Of a stretch of DNA of 64,000 nt, positions 56,614-64,000 are shown one piece after another. Every line of letters begins with the position of its first letter. Positions within the stretch are counted from its first letter, which is position 1. The notes beneath the pieces were generated by a model. That model was not told where the DNA came from. It saw only the letters and a program-made list of their open reading frames with translations, and did no database searches. The position numbers were made by a program, and so were the translations under genes. This DNA comes from Alicyclobacillus contaminans DSM 17975 (lineage in GTDB: Bacteria; Bacillota; Bacilli; Alicyclobacillales; Alicyclobacillaceae). The stretch is taken from positions 1-64,000 of the forward strand of contig NZ_AUCA01000007.1 in assembly GCF_000429525.1 (NCBI RefSeq), written 5' to 3'.

Positions 56614-57110
56614 GACTCGTGAGCCGCAAGGCCTGGGGCAGCGCCCACCGCGTCTGGGAACGTGTTGCACCCACGGATCATCCGTGGGCGTTCTGGATTG
56701 CTGCCGGATGGCCGGTGATGGAAGCGGATGGGCGGCGTTGGAGCAGCGCCTATCCGGTGGTGGGGCTGTTCTGGCCGGATCGATTCTACCAGGTCTTCCT
56801 GCTGCTGAAGGACGATGCGACGGAGTATTATTGCAACCTCATCACGCCGCCCGTGTATCGGCCGGGTGAACGAGTGATTTCTTTTGTGGATTTGGACCTG
56901 GACGTGGTCATTGCGGACGGGCGCGTGCAGGTGCTCGACGAGGATGAATACGCGCTGCGGCGGCGGCAGTACCCGGAAGCATGGCAAACGGCCGTCACGC
57001 AGGCGAGCGCGGAGCTCATCCGTCTCGCCAACGAACGGCGTGGACCGTTCTCCACCGAGACCGCGACGCGATGGAGACAGTGGAGCGGGGGCCGGCGCGC
57101 TGGCGGCTGA
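56610..57110 (+). CDS. DUF402 domain protein, second copy
   Basis: The 166-residue protein resembles DUF402 proteins: strands FLLLKDDATEYYCNLITPPVYR and FVDLDLDVVIADGRVQVLDE with the acidic metal-binding face, then helix DEYALRRRQYPEAW. GTG at 56610 overlaps the transporter stop. Another DUF402 gene is at 47965, with a different C-terminus. Its fold suggests a phosphatase-like nucleotide enzyme, but activity is unknown. Confidence 0.78.
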   Translation: MRLVSRKAWGSAHRVWERVAPTDHPWAFWIAAGWPVMEADGRRWSSAYPVVGLFWPDRFYQVFLLLKDDATEYYCNLITPPVYRPGERVISFVDLDLDVVIADGRVQVLDEDEYALRRRQYPEAWQTAVTQASAELIRLANERRGPFSTETATRWRQWSGGRRAGG

Positions 57111-57135
57111 ACACCACCGGTGCCGACGGTGAATA

Positions 57136-57702
57136 TCATTCGTTTCGCGGCTCGTTGTCCGACTCCAACAGCTTGCGGGCGCGCTCCATGATGGCGAACA
57201 ACGCTTTCGAATCTTGTTCGAACTGTTGCGGCGTCAATTCGAGCAATTGGATCTGGCCGCTTTCGGCAACCGTCGACTCCAGTTCCCGAATGCGCGATTG
57301 CAGCCGCTCGTTTTCCAGTTGCAAGTTTTCCAGCTGCACCTTCAGTTTTTGATATTGCAGGTCATAGGCCTGCAAGAACAGGATGACGTCCTGAATGGAA
57401 TCGCTCGCGGCTGGGTTTGCGATTTGGGGATTGCGGCGCAATCCTGGAGACACCGCTTTCTGTGCCGTCTTTCTGTCCCGCTTCGCAGCCTCGATTTCCG
57501 CCCGGAGGCCCTTGCGCAACACACCGTTCCAGCGGTATCCGCAAGCCGCCGCGGTACGCCCCAGTTCGTTACCGGCTTCCTCGAAGGCGCGCAACTGCGT
57601 ACTGCCGCTGCGAATGTGATTGAGGACAATGGATGCCAGACGTTGATCGTCCTCAGGCGTCCACGCGTCGGATCTGGCCACCCACTTTTCCGCATTTTCC
57701 AC
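57136..57702 (-). CDS. rsfA: RsfA family transcriptional regulator (prespore type)
   Basis: The 188-residue protein starts with a Myb/SANT-like DNA-binding domain (about 5-65, WTPEDDQRLASIVLNHIRSG and GRTAAACGYRWNGVLRK) and has a coiled coil (about 115-160, LQYQKLKVQLENLQLENERLQ). RsfA is a sigma-F-dependent regulator that tunes gene expression in the prespore. GTG at 57702 has GGGAGGAA 6 bases upstream, preferred to the upstream ATG at 57744. Its presence marks an endospore former. Confidence 0.85.
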   Translation of the reverse strand: MENAEKWVARSDAWTPEDDQRLASIVLNHIRSGSTQLRAFEEAGNELGRTAAACGYRWNGVLRKGLRAEIEAAKRDRKTAQKAVSPGLRRNPQIANPAASDSIQDVILFLQAYDLQYQKLKVQLENLQLENERLQSRIRELESTVAESGQIQLLELTPQQFEQDSKALFAIMERARKLLESDNEPRNE

Positions 57703-57944
57703 AGAATATTCCTCCCTCGCGTCTGTACTATACTTTATTTCCACGCTTTACGAGATTCATACAATGCCCGAACAGAGGGTCTATAACATGCTATGAACCA
57801 ACGGCCGCAAGGTGACCAGTCACAAGAAAAAATTCGTAGAGTGAACCCTATCGGCGGGGCGGGTGAAAGATTTTCGAGAAATCCGAACAGGAGTTCGCGT
57901 CCGGGTGCAGAATTCTCATGGAAGTACAGAAAGGAGTGGCCGCG

Positions 57945-60215
57945 ATGCAATTGTCCATGCTGCTGGAGGAGTGGCGGCGAAGCCCGACGTTCGTAGACCA
58001 GGTGATGCACTGGGCGGTTCAGCCGGCACGTCCGCCGCGCCACCGGGGGCTGCCGGACTGGATTCATCCGCAGGTGCGCGCGGCGCTCGCGGCAAAAGGC
58101 ATTGAACAACTGTATTCGCATCAGACGGAAGCGCTGGAGGCGGTGCACGCGGGACGCCATGTGATGGTGGTCACGCCAACGGCCAGCGGCAAGACGCTGT
58201 GTTACAACCTGCCCGTTTTGGATGCCATCTGCAAGGATGAGGGGACACGGGCCTTGTACATTTTTCCGACGAAGGCGCTCGCGCAAGATCAGGTGGCCGA
58301 ACTGCACGAGGTGGTGGCCCACCTTCGCACCAACGTGCAGTCGTTCACCTACGACGGCGATACACCGATGCATGCGCGTCAAAAAATCCGGGAAGCCGGG
58401 CATATTGTGGTGACCAATCCCGACATGTTGCACGCGGCGATGCTGCCGCACCACACGAAATGGCTGCGGCTGTTTGAAAACCTGCGATACGTGGTGCTGG
58501 ATGAAGCGCACATCTACCGCGGCGTGTTTGGCAGCCATGTTGCCAACGTGATTCGTCGCCTGCAGCGCATTTGCCGCTATTACGGCAGTTCGCCGCAGTT
58601 CATCCTCTGTTCCGCGACCATCGCCAATCCGGAGGAACTGGGCCGCGAATTGATAGACGACGCTGTGCATCTGGTGTCCGAATCGGGGGCACCGCAGGGG
58701 GAGCGGCATATCATCTTCTACAATCCGCCAATTGTGCAGCCGCAGTTGGGTTTGCGTCGGTCCGCCTTGCGGGAGGCGCGCCGCATTGGCGCGCGACTCC
58801 TGAAAGAGGACATTTCCACCATCGCGTTCGTGAAGACGCGAAACCAGGTGGAGGTGTTGGGCGCCTACTGGAAACACGATGTTCCCGAGCGGCTGAAAAA
58901 TCGGGTCTTTGGTTATCGCGGAGGGTATTTGCCGAATGAGCGCAGGCGGATTGAACAAGGGCTCCGATCCGGGGACTTCCGCGGGGTGGTCAGCACCAAC
59001 GCGCTGGAATTGGGCGTCGACATCGGCTCATTGGAAGCGTCCATATCCGTCGGGTACCCCGGTTCCATCGCGTCTTTCCGACAACAGAGCGGCCGGGCGG
59101 GACGGCGTCAGGGGGTATCCGTGAGCCTGCTCATCGCCAACGCGTCAGCGCTGGATCAGTACGTGGTCCGGCATCCGGAGGCGGTGCTGGACAGTCCGCC
59201 GGAAGCGGCGCGACTACACCCGGAGAATCTGTTGATTTTGGCGGATCATGTGAAATGTGCGGCGTACGAACTGCCGTTCACCGCGGATGAGACGTTCGGC
59301 GTGGAAACCACGGGGGAATTGCTCGACTATCTGGCGGACCATCGCGTCTTGCATCGGGGGAGCGACGGACGCTACTTCTGGATGTCCGACGCACTGCCGA
59401 GCCACAGTGTGTCACTGCGCAGCGCGGCGCAGGACAATGTGGTCATTGTGGATGAGAGTTCGGCCCGCCCCCGCGTCATTGGTGAAATGGACCGGTTCAG
59501 TGCGCTGACCATGCTGCACGAGGAAGCCATCTACCTGCACCAGTCAAAGTCCTATCAGGTCGAGCGGCTGGATTTGGAAAACGGAAAGGCATTCGTACGG
59601 GCCGTGGAAGCGGACTATTACACCGATGCGGAGTTGGCCGTGCGACTTCAGGTGCTGGATGTGTTGGCGGAGAAGCAGGGCCAGCACGGCACCCATCGAA
59701 CGGGTGAAGTGATGGTGAACGCCATGCCCACTCTGTTCAAGAAGATTAAATTCGACACCCACGAAAATCTGGGCTGGGGAAAAATTCACCTGCCGGAAGC
59801 GGAACTGCACAGCGTCGGCTACTGGTGTCAATGGCGGCGGGATGTGCTGCCGTTTGACAATCAGCAATGGGAAACGGCGCTGCTCGGCGCTGCCTACGCC
59901 TTGAAACAGGCGGCTTCGCTGCACTGCATGTGCGCGGTCGGGGACATCCATGCCACGGTGCAGATTCGCGACGTCTTGGACGCTCTGCCCACACTGTATC
60001 TGTACGATGCGTATCCTGGCGGCGTCGGCATCTCCGAGCGCGTATACAGAACCGCCGATGAGGTGTTTGCCACGGCGCGGCAGATGGTGATGGAATGTTC
60101 GTGTGAGTCCGGTTGTCCATCGTGCATCGGCGCCCAGACAGACCCTGCGGCCAAATCGTTGGTGATACAGTTGCTGCAGCGTGTGCAACCGGTGGAGAAA
60201 GAGGTGCTCGCATAG
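57945..60215 (+). CDS. mrfA: DEAD/DEAH-box helicase MrfA (YprA)
   Basis: The 756-residue helicase has PTASGKT (78-84), DEAH (VVLDEAHIYRG), SATIANPEE, the helicase C half with GRAGRRQG, and a C-terminal DUF1998 domain with a four-cysteine zinc site, MECSCESGCPSCIG. In B. subtilis MrfA and MrfB repair mitomycin C damage in a UvrA-independent way. AAAGGAG lies 8 bases before the ATG at 57945. Its partner mrfB follows without a gap. Confidence 0.93.
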   Translation: MQLSMLLEEWRRSPTFVDQVMHWAVQPARPPRHRGLPDWIHPQVRAALAAKGIEQLYSHQTEALEAVHAGRHVMVVTPTASGKTLCYNLPVLDAICKDEGTRALYIFPTKALAQDQVAELHEVVAHLRTNVQSFTYDGDTPMHARQKIREAGHIVVTNPDMLHAAMLPHHTKWLRLFENLRYVVLDEAHIYRGVFGSHVANVIRRLQRICRYYGSSPQFILCSATIANPEELGRELIDDAVHLVSESGAPQGERHIIFYNPPIVQPQLGLRRSALREARRIGARLLKEDISTIAFVKTRNQVEVLGAYWKHDVPERLKNRVFGYRGGYLPNERRRIEQGLRSGDFRGVVSTNALELGVDIGSLEASISVGYPGSIASFRQQSGRAGRRQGVSVSLLIANASALDQYVVRHPEAVLDSPPEAARLHPENLLILADHVKCAAYELPFTADETFGVETTGELLDYLADHRVLHRGSDGRYFWMSDALPSHSVSLRSAAQDNVVIVDESSARPRVIGEMDRFSALTMLHEEAIYLHQSKSYQVERLDLENGKAFVRAVEADYYTDAELAVRLQVLDVLAEKQGQHGTHRTGEVMVNAMPTLFKKIKFDTHENLGWGKIHLPEAELHSVGYWCQWRRDVLPFDNQQWETALLGAAYALKQAASLHCMCAVGDIHATVQIRDVLDALPTLYLYDAYPGGVGISERVYRTADEVFATARQMVMECSCESGCPSCIGAQTDPAAKSLVIQLLQRVQPVEKEVLA

Positions 60216-61589
60216 GTGGGGCGGTCACTGTCAGAACGGCTGGCGGCGCTGCATCAGTCGGTGGGGCGCCAGGAGCCAAGACCGGGAGGCGAGGCTAGCG
60301 GTCGAGAAAAGCCCGAGCTGGAAATGGAACCGTTGAAGTCGGAACGTCATCCACACTCCGGTATGACCGTCTCGGCGGAGGCTGATGCGCATCCGTTGTT
60401 GGAGTTGGGCTTTCAGCCGGTGCTGCCAGCCGGAGTGAAATGGGATGGAACCCCCTGTGCCTGGCTGCGGGAGCTGCGCTATGATCTGCTGACTCGTCAC
60501 GGGCAAGGTCGATTTTCGGACTTGCTCCATGTCCCTTTGGACGCGCTGTTTCGGGCTGGACGGGTGCAACCCGCAACCGTGGAGGCGCTCCGGTTCTACG
60601 ACACGGAAACCACCGGACTCGGTACGGGGGCCGGCACCATACCGTTTCTGCACACCGTTGGCCGCGTGGACGGAGACGAATTGGTGCTACGGCAGTATTT
60701 TCTCGAGGATTACGGCAGCGAGCCGCAGCTGCTTCAGGCTCTGTGGCAGAACGAGTTCACCGACGGAACGGTGATGGTCACGTTCAACGGCAAGTCGTTT
60801 GACTGGACGCTGCTGAAGAATCGGATGGCCATGTATCGCCAGGCTGTGCCCGACATCCCTCAGCTGGATCTGCTGCACCCCAGTCGGCGGCTTTGGAAAT
60901 CGCAATTGGAACGGATTACACTGCGGACCGTGGAGGAATCGGTGCTGGGGCTGGTGCGGACCGATGACGTACCGGGCAGGGAAGCGCCGGACCGATATTT
61001 TGCCTACTTTGACACGCGTGATGTCCAAGGATTGGTGCCGGTGTTTGACCATAACGGCACGGATGTCTGCAGTTTGATTCCTCTCACTGCCATGTTGGCC
61101 GGTGTGCTGGCGGGAACGGTTCCCGTGACCTCCGCCCAGGTCCAGACCGCAGTAGGGCGTTACTACGACGAGTGGCAGGAGTATGATTTGGCGGCGGCGT
61201 GTTTCGTGTCGGCGCTGAATTGTCCGGATGCGGACTGGCGCAGCTACTGGCTCTACAGCATGCATCTCAAACGACGGCGACGATGGGAGGAAGCGGCGGA
61301 GATCTGGGAGAAGCTCGTCCACCTTTATTCGTGGACGGTTCCGCCCGCTGTGGAACTGGCGAAATATGCCGAGCATCGGCTGCGGGACTATGACATGGCT
61401 CGCCGATGGACGGAGTGCGCACTGGAGCGGTCACTGCTGGCCCTTCGAGCAGGACTTTTCGATGGGAACGGGCGGTCAGCCGCGAGCGAAGAGCAGGGCG
61501 CGACGCATCACCCGGTGGTAATGGCGCTGCGCCATCGTCTGCAGCGGGTGATGCGGAAAGCGGAGCGTCGGCAAACCAGGGACGCATGA
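60216..61589 (+). CDS. mrfB: MrfB (YprB) DEDDh exonuclease
   Basis: The 457-residue protein has an RNase H-like exonuclease domain (about 120-310): FYDTETTGLG with D and E, TFNGKSFDWTLLKNRM with D, and DHNGTDVCSL with H and D, the DEDDh set. A C-terminal helical TPR-like part follows (about 330-430). The first ~110 residues are likely disordered. GTG at 60216 directly follows the mrfA stop. Works with the helicase in mitomycin-type repair. Confidence 0.9.
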   Translation: MGRSLSERLAALHQSVGRQEPRPGGEASGREKPELEMEPLKSERHPHSGMTVSAEADAHPLLELGFQPVLPAGVKWDGTPCAWLRELRYDLLTRHGQGRFSDLLHVPLDALFRAGRVQPATVEALRFYDTETTGLGTGAGTIPFLHTVGRVDGDELVLRQYFLEDYGSEPQLLQALWQNEFTDGTVMVTFNGKSFDWTLLKNRMAMYRQAVPDIPQLDLLHPSRRLWKSQLERITLRTVEESVLGLVRTDDVPGREAPDRYFAYFDTRDVQGLVPVFDHNGTDVCSLIPLTAMLAGVLAGTVPVTSAQVQTAVGRYYDEWQEYDLAAACFVSALNCPDADWRSYWLYSMHLKRRRRWEEAAEIWEKLVHLYSWTVPPAVELAKYAEHRLRDYDMARRWTECALERSLLALRAGLFDGNGRSAASEEQGATHHPVVMALRHRLQRVMRKAERRQTRDA

Positions 61590-61749
61590 GCGCGAGCAAC
61601 GCGAGACACCCTTATGAATTTGACTTTCGAGATGACACCCGAACAGTTGCCGGCTCCGACTCTCTACATGGCGCGGAAATGTGACGGATTGTTCACTCCG
61701 ATCCACGGCTACACTTAGGAAAATCGACTCTAAACTGCTTTACGCTTTA

Positions 61750-61781
61750 CGCCTTGGTGATGCCAAGGCGCTTTCCTTTTT
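61750..61781 (+). terminator. Rho-independent terminator after mrfB
   Basis: CGCCTTGG (61750-61757) pairs with CCAAGGCG (61763-61770), followed by CTTTCCTTTTT. The 61590-61749 stretch contains two small open frames (61586-61684 and 61614-61718) without good ribosome sites, left unannotated. Confidence 0.85.
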
Positions 61782-61833
61782 GTAACAAAGTGACCGGTAT
61801 GATCAATAATCCAGCAAAGGGGGAGGAAAAGTG

Positions 61834-61938
61834 ATGAGTCCTTCCGAAGCGGCCCGAACCCTGTTTGAGCAGCACGGAGACGAGATATACCGATATATTC
61901 GCTTCACGGTTGGCAGTCACCAACCACCGGGGCGGTAG
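61834..61938 (+). pseudogene. N-terminal fragment of an ECF sigma factor
   Basis: After GGGGGAGG the ATG at 61834 opens MSPSEAARTLFEQHGDEIYR then YIRFTVG, the start of sigma region 2 in ECF sigma factors. It breaks off after about 28 residues, at 61915, and reads six unrelated codons to a stop at 61936. All of regions 2.3 to 4 are gone, so no function remains. The break coincides with the truncated end of the opposite gene. Confidence 0.7.
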
Positions 61939-62087
61939 GGTGTATCCAACTGGTCTTGTGTCAAGTGGGCGACGGTGGACGCGAGGCGCTTGGGTAACTC
62001 GGAAATCTCAGACATCCATTGTTGTCGCAACTCCGGCGTGATGGTGCCTGGATTGAATTTGCCGATTGGGTACTGTAAATCGTCCAT
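61917..62087 (-). pseudogene. N-terminal fragment of a YfiT/DinB-like metal-dependent hydrolase
   Basis: The 56 residues MDDLQYPIGKFNPGTITPEL to LDTPYRPGGW match the N-terminus of YfiT-type DinB proteins (bacillithiol transferase family), normally about 170 residues. The frame meets a stop right after GGW, where the family continues with TVRQVVHH. AAAGGGGGAG precedes the ATG at 62087. The rest is missing at the junction with the sigma fragment. Confidence 0.72.
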
Positions 62088-62364
62088 CAGTACTCCCCCT
62101 TTGTGCACTTTGGCACGTGTAGCCTGTACGGCGGTTGCCCGCGCCGTCCATACGCATTCATCATATCATTTCTTGGATTTTCATTTGTACACCGATGCAG
62201 GCATGCTGCGTCAAAATATCAGGTTGCGCAAACAGTATGAACGTTTGTAAAGTGAGGTTTGGCGGATCTCAATGGTAGTGGTACAGCCCATACGTTGTGC
62301 TTCCATTCGGGCAAACAGACTGCTTGGACCGGATTAGATACATCTGAAAATATATTTTACTAGA

Positions 62365-62592
62365 TTGGAATGTTTAGAAGGGGTAGGACCAAAGGTTGTT
62401 GAAATCTCAGCGAAGGCTGATCCTGAGATGACTAAGGTTGAATACAACACAGATCACGGAGCACTGACAACGCAGGCCTTTAGTACTGATGAATCTGGAT
62501 TACAGCAAGAGGTACTTCATCTGAAATTGCCCCAAGGGCACTTTACAAACTTTAAGTCGGACGGATATATCACCGGACCGGGGACACATTGA
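62365..62592 (+). pseudogene. Possible C-terminal remnant of a secreted protein
   Basis: This frame of 75 codons in AT-richer DNA reads KVEYNTDHGALTTQAFSTDE then GLQQEVLHLKLPQGHFTNFK, resembling a beta-sheet extracellular domain. It has no ribosome site and no signal peptide, and an upstream in-frame stop blocks extension. It may be the tail of a lost gene. The neighbourhood 62088-62364 contains nothing recognised. Confidence 0.3.
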
Positions 62593-62650
62593 TCTAAATT
62601 TTACAATGATTCTTTGGTGACGTTGCAAACATCTGCAGGAAAGGCAGTCT

Positions 62651-62788
62651 ATGAAAACCGCCGATGAGCGGCTGCATGCGTTGACTCGAGATTTGGATGG
62701 TGTGGAATTTTCGTCAGGTCACATGGCGCAGCTGCGTCAGCGCATTCGTCAGATCAATGCATACGTGGTCCAGTGGGGGTACTCCTGA
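62651..62788 (+). CDS. Small protein of unknown function, possibly frameshifted
   Basis: The ATG at 62651 follows AGGAAAGG with good spacing and opens MKTADERLHALTRDLDGVEF plus a helical stretch (AQLRQRIRQINAYVVQW), stopping after 45 codons. The neighbouring frame carries on to 62891 with FNHWKFARTRKMVLAYAGSV, also protein-like. One base change would fuse them to about 80 residues ending next to the lipoprotein gene. No family recognised. Confidence 0.4.
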   Translation: MKTADERLHALTRDLDGVEFSSGHMAQLRQRIRQINAYVVQWGYS

Positions 62789-62890
62789 GTTCAATCACTG
62801 GAAATTTGCCCGCACACGCAAAATGGTTTTGGCCTATGCGGGCAGTGTCATTCTGCAGCTCGCGTACGATTCAAAATCATTGGGGGTGTG

Positions 62891-63772
62891 ATGATAGTGC
62901 GGAAAGTGTGGTTTCTTGGGGTGTGCTCGGCGGTGTGCGTAGCGGCGGCATCGGGATGCAGTCCGGCGCCGCAACCTGAGCATCCGGAGCAGTGGCTTGG
63001 CATGGGCGGTTGGGCCATCAATGTGATGGGCAATCAGGCGTTTCCCGTTCCGCTTCAATACGAACTTCGCTGTCAGAATCCATCGTCAGCGGCTCAGGTG
63101 ACCGCTGTCACGGTTCCGCAGGTGCCGGGACTCACGCTCGGGAACATCCAGACGGATTCTCGCTCTCAGGGCCAGCAAAAAATCTTCTTGGTTCACCTGA
63201 CCGGTACGGTGACCGGACAGGAGCGGAACTATCCACTCTCCATTACGGTGCAGACCAATGGGTGGAAGCGAACACTCCCATTTGCCACGGTATCCACCGC
63301 TCCCATCCCAAACCCGGTGAATTGGGTTCACATTGACCAGGGGCTTGGGGGTGCCGGGGGGCCGTACATGTCTTCCCGCATCTATGAATTCGCCGTGACA
63401 AATCCAACTGACCGACCGATTCGGTTTGTTCGACTGGCGCAGGCCGGCAACTTTGCCATCGACAATTACCACGTCATCGCCGGATTGAATGACCAAGTGG
63501 ACTCCATTCCCGCCAACGCCCGGTCCGTACCGGCAGGCGGAACGGAGATTCTGCCGCAGCAAACTGCAACCATCTACTGCTCCGTGCATTTCTCGGCCAA
63601 CGTGCGCAACGTTGTCTTTCAACCTGCGATGGAACTGCAAAGGGAGGACGGGACAACGGGATTGGAACTGTTGTCCGCCGCCATCTGGACCGAGACGGAG
63701 TTGCCCAACGCCATGCCCAGTTCCTATGTGACCATTGCGAACGACGCTGCGGCGGTGTCCTCGGTCACCTGA
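62891..63772 (+). CDS. Predicted lipoprotein, unknown
   Basis: The 293-residue protein has a signal peptide and lipobox AASG-C (about 20-23), then a secreted region with repeated beta-strand patterns and no catalytic motif (PVPLQYELRCQNPSSAAQVT, VHLTGTVTGQERNYPLSITV, IYEFAVTNPTDRPIRFVRLA). It looks like immunoglobulin-like or DUF-type domains. Start choice is uncertain: GTG 62888, ATG 62891 or GTG 62897. Bases 63773-64000 hold nothing recognised, possibly the start of another gene. Confidence 0.7.
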   Translation: MIVRKVWFLGVCSAVCVAAASGCSPAPQPEHPEQWLGMGGWAINVMGNQAFPVPLQYELRCQNPSSAAQVTAVTVPQVPGLTLGNIQTDSRSQGQQKIFLVHLTGTVTGQERNYPLSITVQTNGWKRTLPFATVSTAPIPNPVNWVHIDQGLGGAGGPYMSSRIYEFAVTNPTDRPIRFVRLAQAGNFAIDNYHVIAGLNDQVDSIPANARSVPAGGTEILPQQTATIYCSVHFSANVRNVVFQPAMELQREDGTTGLELLSAAIWTETELPNAMPSSYVTIANDAAAVSSVT

Positions 63773-64000
63773 AACCAGTGAGGCGCGCGCATCCAGTCCG
63801 GCGCACCGCTCCCCCACTCCGTGCCATTGCACAAACCATGCCTGTTCTGCAGCAGGTTTTCCGCCGGATAACTTGCAGCCAAGGACAGGCTTCGTTACTT
63901 TGGAATCAGAGAAGACGCGGGCATGTCAGCCAACGACGCCGCTTGTGTTTGCGGACAGGCGGTGGCAAGCCTATTGGCGTCTTGAACAGACAAGGAGTGG

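Noticed and set aside
61586-61718. Two small open frames after mrfB
   Set aside because: The first overlaps the mrfB stop as ATGA but has only a weak ribosome site, the second has none, and neither has a family pattern. Kept only as a note.

Overview
The window reads as chromosome from a G+C-rich, endospore-forming, flagellated Bacillota. The best guess is an Alicyclobacillus-like member of the Bacilli, inferred from gene content and not from any database match. Pointers are the hprK/crh/rapZ/yvcK/whiA carbon and cell-envelope genes, ftsEX-ctpB-minJ, an RsfA-type sporulation regulator, DUF896 and DUF5325 small proteins, a T-box before leuS, a Bacillus-type LexA box before uvrBA, and strong AGGAGG ribosome sites with frequent GTG/TTG starts. 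No transposase, prophage, CRISPR array or tRNA was seen.

Layout. 1-190: 5S rRNA and its terminator, the end of an rRNA operon. 323-3429 (minus): an acetyltransferase, a two-domain carboxymuconolactone-decarboxylase-like protein and an AtoE short-chain fatty acid transporter. 3430-3891: a repeat-rich divergent control region. 3892-9309 (plus): a seven-gene operon with CoA-transferase A/B, cyclase-family hydrolase, SDR, zinc alcohol dehydrogenase, DUF3870 and thiolase, which looks like an enlarged ato (3-oxoacid) catabolic unit. 10312-13462: acetyltransferase, enolase-superfamily racemase and M20 deacylase, matching the known D- to L-amino acid conversion pathway. 13616-14985: NfeD and an SPFH protein. 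15068-18763 (minus): cystine-type binding protein and permease with mccA and mccB, for sulfur amino acid uptake and reverse transsulfuration. 19137-20540: a DegS-like kinase and a LuxR-type regulator whose receiver lacks its key residues. 20732-26725: ftsE, ftsX, ctpB, a MinJ-like protein, motA and motB.

26749-27972 is a decayed TetR/drug-efflux locus with a 13-C tract. 28240-36533 holds uvrB and uvrA behind a LexA box, a PucR-like regulator, the msmX-type ATPase and hprK. 36705-39915 holds an M23 peptidase and argS (minus). 40137-47040 carries a TPR protein, a Nudix hydrolase, ROK glucokinase, rapZ, yvcK, whiA and crh. 47254-57702 holds small membrane and hypothetical proteins, mutY, a BI-1 family protein, T-box leuS, a GntR regulator, a TrkA-N-like protein with a strong cre site, an AI-2E family transporter, DUF402 proteins and rsfA (minus). 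57945-61589 is mrfA-mrfB DNA repair. 61590-62890 is a scarred region where an ECF sigma gene and a yfiT-like gene are both cut off at one junction. The window ends with a lipoprotein gene and about 230 bases in which nothing was recognised.

The genes are linked by carbon-catabolite control. HprK and Crh are both encoded here, and CcpA-type cre sites are predicted at the ato region, at crh and at the TrkA-N-like gene. A second theme is DNA repair: uvrBA, mutY and mrfAB.
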